Shown piece after piece: positions 36,071 to 44,268 of a stretch of 48,268 bases of DNA; positions within the stretch are counted from its first letter, which is position 1; every line of letters starts with the position of its first letter. The stretch is from contig CP070651.1 of NCBI GenBank assembly GCA_020354625.1, positions 574,175 through 622,442 on the forward strand, written 5' to 3'. The position numbers and the translations under genes are program-made. The notes under the pieces are model-generated. The model was not told where the DNA came from and did not search any database. It saw only the letters and a list, made by a program, of their open reading frames with translations. Source of the stretch: Trueperaceae bacterium (lineage in GTDB: Bacteria; Deinococcota; Deinococci; Deinococcales; Trueperaceae).

Positions 36071-36108
36071 CTGTTTGTTCGACCCTGCGTGGCAGGGTCG
36101 AACAACAG
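36071..36108 (+). promoter_or_regulatory. Hairpin next to a ribosome site upstream of the first TPR/winged-helix regulator
   Basis: An 11-bp perfect stem (36077-36087 with 36093-36103, loop CGTGG) extends to 16 pairs with one bulged base (CTGTT with AACAG). Its 3' edge overlaps AGGAG (36107-36111), which serves a four-codon ORF (ATG at 36117, stop TAG at 36129-36131). A regulatory leader is possible; it may also be the terminator of an unseen upstream transcript. Confidence 0.6.
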
Positions 36109-36128
36109 GAGTTCATATGATACGGGGA

Positions 36129-36134
36129 TAGGCT
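36129..36134 (+). promoter_or_regulatory. -10-like box directly before the first TPR/winged-helix regulator
   Basis: TAGGCT lies six bases before the ATG at 36141, the leaderless spacing seen elsewhere in this window. It overlaps the stop of the four-codon ORF. The match is weaker than at other genes. Confidence 0.35.
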
Positions 36135-36140
36135 TGAGAG

Positions 36141-38612
36141 ATGTGGCTCGAGGCCAGGTTGAAAATCGTCAAGGAGGCACCAGGGGTCGTCATCTTCGAA
36201 GCAGATGACGTCTGGGGCGTACCCGACATCATCACATCACTCGACAGTGAACAGAACCCTTTGATCTGGCTCCAGTTCACACCAGACCATTTCGGGGATC
36301 CCATTGCTCAAGGCAATGTGCTTGCCGACGCAGTCAAAAAAACCCTCGGTTCGCCCTTGTTCGGCTACGGCTTACCGTTTCACTTCGGGCTATCGGTTCT
36401 GGTGCGCCACCTCGAACTATTGGGGCCCTTTACCTTGGCCGTCTCGGGTGGTGAATACGGCTTGGAGGTGATCGACGAACTGCTGCGGAAAGAGTTTTCC
36501 GCTTGTCGTCGGATCGTGGCGTTCAGTAGGATTCCGTCCGACTTCGGGTTGCCAACACCCTGTTTCACCCTCGGTCCGGAAGATCTCAAGATGACGCTCG
36601 ATGAGGCAGTCTGGATGGCAGACAGCGCCCTATCCCAAGAAGAGATCCGGCGCGTTTGGCAGGAGAGTGGCGGCGCTTATGAAAGCGTAAAGCGTCAATA
36701 TCGCGCCGGTCTAGACTTTCCCTCTCTTTACAAGCCGGCTCCCATAGGTAACAGCTCCTCAGCTTCACAAACGTTCGAGATTCCTCCAGACGATTTTTTC
36801 CACGCCCTCGCCAATAGAAAACTGTGGATTGAAGCGTTCGAGATCGCAGTAGAACATCACATCGAGGGCGTAAAAGACTTCATAGAGCCGATCGGCGCCG
36901 CCTATTTCGAACGAGGTCTCTTTCAGAGGTTCTGGGAGTTGCTCTGCTGCCTTCCAACGAAATTACGCCGACACGAAGCCGTGTTGTTCTGGATGTATTC
37001 GGCAGCAATCGCCGTCAACCAACATCGGACTCTGGCCACAGAGGTGCGAGCTTATCTCGAGCACCACGACGCTCCTGAACTCAGGGCTCTTTATGCCAGT
37101 GCGACACCCAACGCATCGAGCAAAGCACTCGCCAAGCAGGCCGTAGAAGCGAAAGAGACACCCGTGACCCTCCGTCTCTACGGGTTCTTACTCAGCGTGT
37201 TCGAAGGTACGGAAGATGCCACCGAGGTGCTCTTGAAAGCGCTCAACCTCAGTGAGATGAGCGGACAAGACCACGAGGTTGTCACCATCGGCAACTTGCT
37301 GAGCAGTCACCTGTGCCGAATCGGCCGCTTCCGAGCTGCAGCTCACTGGGCCGAGTGGACGTTGGAGCAGTTCTACCGACGGGGTTCCAGAGAGGAGCTG
37401 AGGCGACTTGAGGCCATCGGCAATCTCGCCTTCTCCCGACTGTTGATCGGAAGGCTCGCCGGCCTCGAAGATATCGTTCAAGATTTCGTGTTGACGCCGA
37501 GCCTCTACGGCATACCCTCGATGGAAGGCATTATTTCGACCATGGGCGACTATATGCTGGTGACCGGGAAGCCGAGCAAAGCCCTCCGTTTCTACCAGAT
37601 CAATTTCAAGCATCTCCCTCTGCAACAAGCCCCCTTTGCAGCGCTCGATCTGGTACGCGGCTTGGTATGCCTCAAGCAGTACGAATCCGCTCTCGAGATT
37701 GCGGAAAGGATGCTCTCGCTCCTACCGGCCACCATGGAGCCGCTCCAAGCATACGGGTATCTCGCCTACGGAATCGCCACGACCTACCCTCAACCGACCG
37801 AGGCAAAACCCTACTTCCTCCGAGCAATCGAGCTGAGCAAAAAGATCTGCAATGCGGTAACGCTCACTCAGGCAAGCCTACACTTGGCCAGGATCTACCT
37901 CCTCGAAGATAGGTTTGAAGAAGCGCAACGGAGTCTCAGTAATGCCGAACCCGGGATCGGAGAATTGGGAGAGTCCGGGTGGCTCCTGCTCGGAGGCTCA
38001 AACGACGACTTCCGTGACGTGCGGATGTTGTGGAATGGCACATCTGTCCCCATGCAGCTTATCTTCCTCGGCGACCAGCAGGTTCGGATCGACTTCGAAA
38101 GCTCTGATCTGCGTCTCCGCCTCTGCGAGCTCTTGACCATCTTGGCCTTGCATCCCGAAGGGCTCGATGGCGAGGAGTTGGCTCTCCACCTCTATGGGGA
38201 TGGCGCCAATCCCAGCACCGTCAAGGCGACCATCTCAAAATTACGTGGCCGGGTAGCGATCGACTCACGCCCTTATAGACTCGCCGTACCTTTCGAAGCA
38301 GACTTCATCGAGGTCGAAAGACATCTTGGGCGTGGAAACGTGCGCGAAGCCCTTGAGCTCTACAGAGGTCCCCTGCTGCCGAAGTCCCAAGCGCCATTTA
38401 TCGTCGAGTACCGAGAACAGCTTGAGGAAAATCTACGCCAATCTGCTCTCCTTTCCGGCGATGCCAAAGTACTGATTCAACTTGCACAGCGGCTTGAAGA
38501 CGACCTGGTGTTGTGGGAGGCGACCAAGAAGACGCTCTCGCACTACGATCCTCAGTATTCTCTGGTGAACGCCAGGGTCAACCAATTGCGGCGGGCGTAT
38601 AACATCAATTAG
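36141..38612 (+). CDS. Large TPR/winged-helix (BTAD-type) regulator lacking a P-loop
   Basis: An 823-residue cytoplasmic protein. Residues about 1-200 have the outline of a STAND-type ATPase domain (VVIFEADDVWG, LDSEQNPLIWLQFTPDHFG), but no Walker A motif is present. Residues about 220-610 are helical TPR-like repeats (SKALRFYQINFKHLPLQQAP, ARIYLLEDRFEEAQRSLSNA). The C-terminus has a winged-helix domain (LRLRLCELLTILALHPEGLD, GANPSTVKATISKLRGRVAI) and the start of a BTAD-like helical part (REALELYRGPLLP). This resembles the SARP/MalT style with the effector domain at the end. The start at 36141 is supported by a -10-like box. The next gene encodes a similar but shorter protein. Confidence 0.75.
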   Translation: MWLEARLKIVKEAPGVVIFEADDVWGVPDIITSLDSEQNPLIWLQFTPDHFGDPIAQGNVLADAVKKTLGSPLFGYGLPFHFGLSVLVRHLELLGPFTLAVSGGEYGLEVIDELLRKEFSACRRIVAFSRIPSDFGLPTPCFTLGPEDLKMTLDEAVWMADSALSQEEIRRVWQESGGAYESVKRQYRAGLDFPSLYKPAPIGNSSSASQTFEIPPDDFFHALANRKLWIEAFEIAVEHHIEGVKDFIEPIGAAYFERGLFQRFWELLCCLPTKLRRHEAVLFWMYSAAIAVNQHRTLATEVRAYLEHHDAPELRALYASATPNASSKALAKQAVEAKETPVTLRLYGFLLSVFEGTEDATEVLLKALNLSEMSGQDHEVVTIGNLLSSHLCRIGRFRAAAHWAEWTLEQFYRRGSREELRRLEAIGNLAFSRLLIGRLAGLEDIVQDFVLTPSLYGIPSMEGIISTMGDYMLVTGKPSKALRFYQINFKHLPLQQAPFAALDLVRGLVCLKQYESALEIAERMLSLLPATMEPLQAYGYLAYGIATTYPQPTEAKPYFLRAIELSKKICNAVTLTQASLHLARIYLLEDRFEEAQRSLSNAEPGIGELGESGWLLLGGSNDDFRDVRMLWNGTSVPMQLIFLGDQQVRIDFESSDLRLRLCELLTILALHPEGLDGEELALHLYGDGANPSTVKATISKLRGRVAIDSRPYRLAVPFEADFIEVERHLGRGNVREALELYRGPLLPKSQAPFIVEYREQLEENLRQSALLSGDAKVLIQLAQRLEDDLVLWEATKKTLSHYDPQYSLVNARVNQLRRAYNIN

Positions 38613-38721
38613 CTCGGGCAAAGACAACGTCTCGCCCTCCATGATCGTGTCAGAATGTCGGATACGCCAACGCCCAGCCGTCGAGTAGCGTGACCAGAAC
38701 CGTTTTACGCTGTTTTTCGAG

Positions 38722-40398
38722 GTGGTCGCACCTGTGTTTAAAGCAATTCGAATGAAAGTGGAAAAAAGCTATCCCGGAGTAGCGCTCTCGAGCCCGGTTC
38801 AAGGTTGGGCCTATCTGGATCAGCACGAACGTGGCATCGCAACCTTCCGGCATCTCGCCTCCCCATCAGCGGCGGATGACCGCTGGCTGGGTGTATGTCA
38901 CCGGGAGTGTTTTGCAGAGCTGCCTGCCCGGGAAGCGTTTTACAGAGCGATCGCACGCGGTGAAGGAGCAGCCCGACTCGATCTCGCCCTCCTGTTGATC
39001 GCGGTCGGCCGCAGCACCGAGGCGAGGAGCGAACTCGAACAGGTCGAACGGTCAAGGCTCCTTCCTTGCGACGAAGTACTGTTGCTGACAATCAGAGGCA
39101 TGCTGGAGGAAGGCCAGGGAGAGTTACAGGCAGCTCTTAGGAACACCGAGGAGGCCTGGCGGAAAGTTCAGGGCCTACCCGAATTCGCCATCTTGGCACC
39201 TTCAATGCTTACCCAGCTCAGCTTTCTGCATAGCTGCCTCGGCGAAGCGGAGAAAGCGCACTGGTGCGTCGAACGAGCCGGTCAGATCGCTACCGGTCTA
39301 AACTCGTTGAAGGTTCGGTTGCGTTGCACGGATGCCTTGATCGCCTCGGGCCTCTTTACCGAGGCTCGAGATGAACTGGTAGCGCTGGACCTCAGCGAGG
39401 CGCCGCGTGGGTTGGCGATCGAGAAGTCCATACGGCTTGGAGAGGTTCTCTGGTCGTTGGGTCACCGTCAGGAAACGGTGGAGTGCTTCCTAGAAGCGAT
39501 CCGATCTGGACTCGACTCACCCGCCATTTTCGCAGCATTCCGGTGCCACCTCTCGCTGGCCACCCTACTCGGGTTCGATGGTCAAATGAAAGCCGCTCGT
39601 GAACATCTCGCTCGAACACAATCACTAATGACAGAAGAAGCACATCGGTTGCAATTTCGTTTTCGGGAGGCCCTACTGGAGCTCTGGCAAGGTGAACGAT
39701 CTCCACAAGAGGTGTTGCCCACTCTGAAGCGCGTTGCGAGCGAGTTCGTTCGGATGGGATTACAAAAGGAGAGCGGGCAGGTCCGCCTACACGTCGCGGA
39801 GCTACTGCGAAGGCTAGGCGATGAGAGGTTCGAGTTTGAACTAGACGCCGTAAGCGACTTGTGTAGCCTACACGGTTGTAGCTTTTTAGCTCGTGAGTGG
39901 GTCTTGCTACCGGAGCTCCGAGTAGCAACTCGGTCGACCCATCCGCACATCGTGGGTCCAGCACGGTCCGTGCTGCATGTCTATTCTCTGGGTCAAGAGC
40001 GGCTCGAGCTCAATGGAGAACCCGTAGAACTCCCTATCTGGAGGGCTCTGGAGACCTTGGTCTATTTTCTCGAACAACGGAGCGCTCGGCTTGAAAGCGT
40101 CTTGGCGGATCTATTTCCCGACAAGACGTGGGAAGAGGCCAGATCGTACTTTCACCACATCCGCCTCTCGCTCAACGAAACCGTTCCCGGCGTCGAGATC
40201 GCGTACGATCCGAGGATGCGCCTCTACCGCTTGTCGAGCGACCTCGACATCCTCTGGGATGTGGAATCGCTGCGCTCGGGACACGAAGTCGAGAATGTCG
40301 GCCTATTTTTGCCCAGCTCTGCAAACGAGTGGGTACATCTCCTACAAGAGAGCTTGGAGACGCTCCGTAGAGGTAGTACGTCCACAGAGCTCAACTAA
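38722..40398 (+). CDS. TPR/winged-helix (BTAD-type) regulator, second of a pair
   Basis: A 558-residue cytoplasmic protein with no STAND domain. Residues about 25-400 are TPR-like helical repeats (ARLDLALLLIAVGRSTEARS, LTQLSFLHSCLGEAEKAHWC). Residues about 415-520 form a winged helix of the BTAD regulator type (YSLGQERLELNGEPVELPIW, RSYFHHIRLSLNETVPGVEI). It follows the 823-residue regulator on the same strand after 109 bases. The GTG at 38722 lies ten bases after TACGCT; an ATG at 38752 is the alternative. It may bind DNA directly or pair with its neighbour. Targets and signals are unknown. Confidence 0.72.
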   Translation: MVAPVFKAIRMKVEKSYPGVALSSPVQGWAYLDQHERGIATFRHLASPSAADDRWLGVCHRECFAELPAREAFYRAIARGEGAARLDLALLLIAVGRSTEARSELEQVERSRLLPCDEVLLLTIRGMLEEGQGELQAALRNTEEAWRKVQGLPEFAILAPSMLTQLSFLHSCLGEAEKAHWCVERAGQIATGLNSLKVRLRCTDALIASGLFTEARDELVALDLSEAPRGLAIEKSIRLGEVLWSLGHRQETVECFLEAIRSGLDSPAIFAAFRCHLSLATLLGFDGQMKAAREHLARTQSLMTEEAHRLQFRFREALLELWQGERSPQEVLPTLKRVASEFVRMGLQKESGQVRLHVAELLRRLGDERFEFELDAVSDLCSLHGCSFLAREWVLLPELRVATRSTHPHIVGPARSVLHVYSLGQERLELNGEPVELPIWRALETLVYFLEQRSARLESVLADLFPDKTWEEARSYFHHIRLSLNETVPGVEIAYDPRMRLYRLSSDLDILWDVESLRSGHEVENVGLFLPSSANEWVHLLQESLETLRRGSTSTELN

Positions 40399-40416
40399 GA
40401 ACCTGAGTTTGGCAGG

Positions 40417-41418
40417 TCACAGTTGTGGCTCCGCGGTTTGTGCCCGCAACATCGCCTCCGCCACCTCCACGCCAGATCGATAGGCAGATTCGATGCGGGC
40501 ACCCCCACACCAGTCACCGCAGAAAAACAGGCTGTTGCGATGAGAATAATACGGCTTCTGTGCGGGGTGATCAGCCAGGGCGTAGCGCCAGCGCTGGCGG
40601 TCGGTCCAGAGTGGACGCGTCACAAAATCTCCTAAGATGGACGCAGCCTCGAGTAGCCGCTCCTCTACCTGATCTGGGGGATCGAAGAAGTGCTTTTGGG
40701 CGAAAGCCGGCGTGCTGTGCAACACGAAAACAGTCTGGCTGGGAGAAGCGCGTTTGCTGCTGTCATGGGCAATCCAAGCCAGATCCAGATGCCCTTCAAC
40801 GTTCACCCCCTTCCACTCAGGGGCTAGATCCGAGGGATACCCTGCTAAAACAGCAAAACAGGGCTGGAACTTCACCGCGCTCAACGCTGTTTCGATCTCA
40901 GCGTTCAACTCGACACGCTTACAGAGCTCAAGCGCTTGTGTAGCCGGCGTGTTGATGAGAACGGTTTTTGCCACAAGAACTTCTTCGTCGCCGAACTCGA
41001 GTTGCCAGCGATCACCCACGGCCTTAACCTGCCGCACATGCGCCTGTCTCCTCACTTCGAGCCCCTCAGCCAGCAACTTGCCAAGAATGTTCATACCTGC
41101 CGGACAGGCGTACCGGATGTGTCCCTTACCTGGCGGGCGCAAGGCTCCTGTTTGGTCGAGCGTGTGAAAACCACGGCTCCACTCTATAACGTGCCCAAGC
41201 TCGAGCCAGCGCTCGACATCAAGCCGAAAAACAGGCTCTCGAACGGTAAAGTGCTGGGCGCCGTGGTCGACACGGTTCCCGTGTACGCTTCGGGTGGCCG
41301 CGCGACCACCGAGGCCACGACTTTTCTCTAAGACGACAACGCTTTTCCCATTACGCGTTAGGTCTTGCGCCGCTTTGAGGCCAGCGATTCCGGCACCGAC
41401 AACACATACATCGACCAC
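40417..41418 (-). CDS. Renalase-like FAD/NAD(P)-dependent oxidoreductase
   Basis: A 333-residue flavoprotein of the amine-oxidase-like fold. The FAD site is VVGAGIAGLKAAQDL at the start, followed by VLEKSRGLGGRAATR, the GG doublet motif of the renalase group. The end carries LFFCGDWCGGARIESAYRSG, which closes the FAD site. Bacterial renalase relatives oxidise off-isomer dihydronicotinamides, but the reaction here is untested. It starts with GTG at 41418, three bases after the DUF4174 gene, with AGGGG upstream. It ends the three-gene minus-strand unit and is convergent with the TPR regulator gene. Confidence 0.82.
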   Translation of the reverse strand: MVDVCVVGAGIAGLKAAQDLTRNGKSVVVLEKSRGLGGRAATRSVHGNRVDHGAQHFTVREPVFRLDVERWLELGHVIEWSRGFHTLDQTGALRPPGKGHIRYACPAGMNILGKLLAEGLEVRRQAHVRQVKAVGDRWQLEFGDEEVLVAKTVLINTPATQALELCKRVELNAEIETALSAVKFQPCFAVLAGYPSDLAPEWKGVNVEGHLDLAWIAHDSSKRASPSQTVFVLHSTPAFAQKHFFDPPDQVEERLLEAASILGDFVTRPLWTDRQRWRYALADHPAQKPYYSHRNSLFFCGDWCGGARIESAYRSGVEVAEAMLRAQTAEPQL

Positions 41419-41421
41419 ATC

Positions 41422-41808
41422 TTACCCCTGCTCGATTTCACGCTGCCGCATCGGCATGGCGTCGATCAGAGTGTACAGTTCCGCCGGCGAGCACGCCTCG
41501 TTCCTACGAAGCTTGACGGTGCCGTCCTTCCCGATAAGAAGCAAAACGAAATCGTCATCGGGGTCGACGTACCGCTTTCTCAGATTGCTGATAGCCTGAG
41601 GGGAAAGTGCCTGCGGTCCGACCCGACCCGCGACCTGAAAGAGATCGAATATAAGTAGATCACGCTCCTCGAACGCAGCAGCCTCGGACTCCAAAAGGGT
41701 CTTCTGAGTTACGTAGCTCTCGTGGTCGGGGTCGGGCGCAAAGAGCAGGAGCAATCGATAGCTCCACTGGTACCGGCCGAGAACATCCGATTCGTTCACA
41801 CCCACCAT
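41422..41808 (-). CDS. DUF4174 family protein
   Basis: A 128-residue protein with the DUF4174 pattern: YQWSYRLLLLFAPDPDHESY at about 13-32, RDLLIFDLFQ, then LLLIGKDGTVKLRRNE and YTLIDAMPMRQRE at the end. The fold is thioredoxin-like by family knowledge, but no CxxC pair is present, so it is not a dithiol redox protein. Other members are often exported; here I see no signal peptide. ATG at 41808 is seven bases after the TspO-like gene. With a flavoprotein downstream it may belong to an oxidative-stress or photoprotective unit; that is inference. Confidence 0.78.
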   Translation of the reverse strand: MVGVNESDVLGRYQWSYRLLLLFAPDPDHESYVTQKTLLESEAAAFEERDLLIFDLFQVAGRVGPQALSPQAISNLRKRYVDPDDDFVLLLIGKDGTVKLRRNEACSPAELYTLIDAMPMRQREIEQG

Positions 41809-41815
41809 ATAACCG

Positions 41816-42613
41816 TCATGTCATCGTCCCCATACGTCGTCTGAAGCGAACGGTGGGGATGATCGCTATCAGAAGGCTGACAGCACCGAGAAGGGCTCCC
41901 GCAACCACCAGCGGCTCAGCGCCCCACTGCTTGACCGCAATCCCAGCAAAGGCCCAGACGAGAACGAGCGCGAAGGCGACATCAGCTCGCCTCAGTAGAA
42001 CCAGATAACCGATACCGGTAGCGACCGCAAGCACAAGCACGGTCAAAGGAGCTGCAAGCCGACCGCCGGAGAAGCCTAGCTCGAGCAACAAGATGGCCGT
42101 GTTTGCCACGGTGGCAACCGTAATCCAACCCAAGTAGATACGAAACGGGAGTTGAAGCGCAACCGCTTCAGTGCGCTTGAGGCGACTCTTACCGATCTCC
42201 AAGCGCTCGTAGCAGAAGATCAGGGTCACGAGCATGCCGAGCATCAACAACCAACTGAGTGAGATCTGCTGGTAGTGCCATGCGAAGATCCAGCCGCAAT
42301 TCAGGAGACAGCTCCATACGAAAATGAGGCCGAGGCGTTCGAGTCGAACGTTGTTCCACTGGGCCGGTAACGCCTGGTAGATCACGAAGATGATGAGCAG
42401 GGAGTAGATGAGGCCCCAAATGCTAAATACATAGCCTGCCGGCGTGAAGAGGCTCGGGTAGGCGTCAGATAGCTCACCCGTATCGGTACCACCGATTCTT
42501 CCGGACGTGGCGAGGCTGTTGATCACCAGTACGGCAGCGAAGGCAACCAAGTTCAGGCCGATCCGTAAGGTAGAGCCGAGGCGAGCAGGATTGGATAGGT
42601 GGTTTGTGGTCAC
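41816..42613 (-). CDS. TspO/MBR-like multi-pass membrane protein
   Basis: A 265-residue protein with about seven or eight membrane segments. It resembles the TspO/MBR-related tryptophan-rich group: SLFTPAGYVFSIWGLIYSLL is the hallmark first loop, and FVWSCLLNCGWIFAWHY holds the aromatic cluster. It is longer than plain TspO (about 160), as in the larger bacterial relatives. TspO proteins bind tetrapyrroles; in this subgroup that is unproven. The open frame reaches 42739, but the GTG at 42613 with AAGGGGG and GGAGG upstream is the better start. First gene of a unit with DUF4174 and a renalase-like enzyme. Confidence 0.78.
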   Translation of the reverse strand: MTTNHLSNPARLGSTLRIGLNLVAFAAVLVINSLATSGRIGGTDTGELSDAYPSLFTPAGYVFSIWGLIYSLLIIFVIYQALPAQWNNVRLERLGLIFVWSCLLNCGWIFAWHYQQISLSWLLMLGMLVTLIFCYERLEIGKSRLKRTEAVALQLPFRIYLGWITVATVANTAILLLELGFSGGRLAAPLTVLVLAVATGIGYLVLLRRADVAFALVLVWAFAGIAVKQWGAEPLVVAGALLGAVSLLIAIIPTVRFRRRMGTMT

Positions 42614-43146
42614 GATTCCCCCTTTACCTCCGTAATGATTGCAGGTCTGCTGACACGTCGATGATTCATGTCTACTGAGGGTAGTGCCCCACGCTCCATA
42701 CCGTCTGAAGCCTGGCTCACAAAATCCCAGACACACCACTCGGTATGGAATGCCGCTGAGCCACCAGGATTCCGATTGTCATTTATTTTGTGACGCACCC
42801 TCTTCTGTTGTTCGACTCTTATTCCCCCCCTTGGCCGAATGCTGCAAAACTTTGTTGCACCCACACGTGAGGCACCGATCTCAGCACATCACTCTCTCAA
42901 CTATTGTTGCCTGGCCTTCTTTTCACACAACATCATATGGTATGAGTAGAGGTAGAAAGCGCTGGTCGCTCTCGTCTTTCTGTCCGAGCATCGGACAGAG
43001 CGTTAGGTAAGATCTTCGAACTTTCGTGATAAGGCTGGTAGTAGCGGCTGGGGTTAGCAACTAACCTCAATGTGTTGGCGTGTCGGCACAAGCGCTCTAC
43101 TCACTCAACACCGGATATCGACCGGTGAGGGAAGGCGGTTTTAACC
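42614..43146. other. Structured non-coding region upstream of proX
   Basis: About 530 bases without a credible gene. It holds a spaced inverted repeat (CCATACCG and CGGTATGG, about 42697-42749), a perfect 8-bp hairpin (42980-42987 with 42991-42998, loop GCA), GGTTAG/CTAACC (43052-43057 with 43061-43066), CACCGG/CCGGTG close to 43109-43127, and GGTTTTAACC just before the proX GTG. A CTGTTGTTCGAC at 42805-42816 matches one arm of the hairpin at 36071-36108. No known riboswitch class was recognised. Confidence 0.55.
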
Positions 43147-44154
43147 GTGAAAAAACCTATTTGGCAACTATGCATCGTCCTCAGTCTGTTTATCGCACTG
43201 GGCTCGGTTTACGCTCAAACAGATTGCAATGGGATCGATCGTCCGATCGTCTTCGCAGGACTCGACTGGGACAGCGCGCAGGCCAACAACGCTATCGCGG
43301 GGCACATCTTAGAGGCCGGCTTCGGCTGCACGACCGAAGATATTCCCGGATCCACGGTCCCGCTGGTCCAAGGCCTGGTGCGCGGTGACATCGACATCAA
43401 CATGGAGATCTGGTTCAACACTGCCCCCGACACCTGGCACGAGGCTGTGGAAACGGGAGAGGTCCTCGACCTAGGATTGAATATGGCAGCACAGGAGCTC
43501 TCCTTTCTGGTACCCCGATACCTGGTCGAAGGGGACGCAGAGCGCGGCATCGAAGCGTTGGCACCGGGCCTGCGTTCGATCGAAGACCTACCCGAACACG
43601 CAGCTCTTTTCAAAGACCCCGAAGAGCCTGACAAAGGCCGCTACTACAACTGCATTATCGGTTGGCAGTGTGAACTCGTCAATAACAACAAATTCAAGGC
43701 GTACGATTTGGAAGGTGTGTTCACCAACTTCCGTCCGGGAACCGCTGCCGCCTTGGCGAGCTCGCTCGCTGCAGCCTATGAGAAAGGCGAGCCCTGGTTG
43801 GGGTACTACTGGGGTCCCACCTGGGTGCTGGGCGAGTATGACATGATCGCACTCGAAGAACCGGCTTATAGTGATGAGTGCTGGGCAGGCGACCAAGGCT
43901 GTGCCTTCCCCACCTCGATCGTCAACGTCTCGGTGAGCAGGGAGTTCGCAGACAACGCTTCCCAAGAGATGCTCGACTTTCTCGAAGCATTCGAACTCGA
44001 TAGCGTGATGGTCAGCCGCCTGCTCGCCTTTATGCGCACTAACGACGCCGAAGCCTCCGATGCCGCGCTCGAGTTTCTCAAGAATGAGTCAGACGTCTGG
44101 ACCTCATGGGTGTCTGAAGAGGTTGCCGAGCGCGTCCTGGCCTCGCTCAACTAA
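43147..44154 (+). CDS. proX: Glycine betaine/proline ABC transporter substrate-binding protein
   Basis: A 335-residue periplasmic binding protein of the OpuAC/ProX family, which captures quaternary-ammonium osmolytes. The signal peptide is KKPIWQLCIVLSLFIALGSV with likely cleavage after VYA. Family pieces are IVFAGLDWDSAQANNAIAGH, DINMEIWFNTAPDTW and PWLGYYWGPTWVLGEYDM, where the aromatic residues form the betaine cage. Paired cysteines (CNG, CTT; CIIGWQC; CWAGDQGC) suggest disulfides in the periplasm. It starts with GTG at 43147; GAGGGAAGG lies upstream. It is followed by a hairpin and the permease and ATPase genes. Confidence 0.92.
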   Translation: MKKPIWQLCIVLSLFIALGSVYAQTDCNGIDRPIVFAGLDWDSAQANNAIAGHILEAGFGCTTEDIPGSTVPLVQGLVRGDIDINMEIWFNTAPDTWHEAVETGEVLDLGLNMAAQELSFLVPRYLVEGDAERGIEALAPGLRSIEDLPEHAALFKDPEEPDKGRYYNCIIGWQCELVNNNKFKAYDLEGVFTNFRPGTAAALASSLAAAYEKGEPWLGYYWGPTWVLGEYDMIALEEPAYSDECWAGDQGCAFPTSIVNVSVSREFADNASQEMLDFLEAFELDSVMVSRLLAFMRTNDAEASDAALEFLKNESDVWTSWVSEEVAERVLASLN

Positions 44155-44169
44155 ACACGCTTTCAAAGT

Positions 44170-44198
44170 GGGGGTGGGGTACTAAAGACCCCGCTCCC
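44170..44198 (+). terminator. Hairpin between proX and proW
   Basis: An 11-bp G-rich stem with two wobble pairs (44170-44180 with 44188-44198, loop ACTAAAG) starts 15 bases after the proX stop. It is the third such hairpin between a binding-protein gene and its permease gene in this window. No T tract follows. Confidence 0.65.
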
Positions 44199-44268
44199 TT
44201 GCGCGATAGAGCGGAGCGGTAAGGTACTCTTGTTCAACACCTAACCAGAAGGCGCAAGGAGATCTGTC

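Noticed and set aside
42684-43010. 108-residue plus-strand ORF
   Set aside because: No ribosome site, Cys/His/Ser-rich composition of a chance frame, and it overlaps inverted repeats.
42614-43146. c-di-AMP (ydaO) riboswitch before the osmolyte importer
   Set aside because: CTAACCTC occurs, but the other conserved ydaO segments were not found by eye. An Rfam search could still test this.
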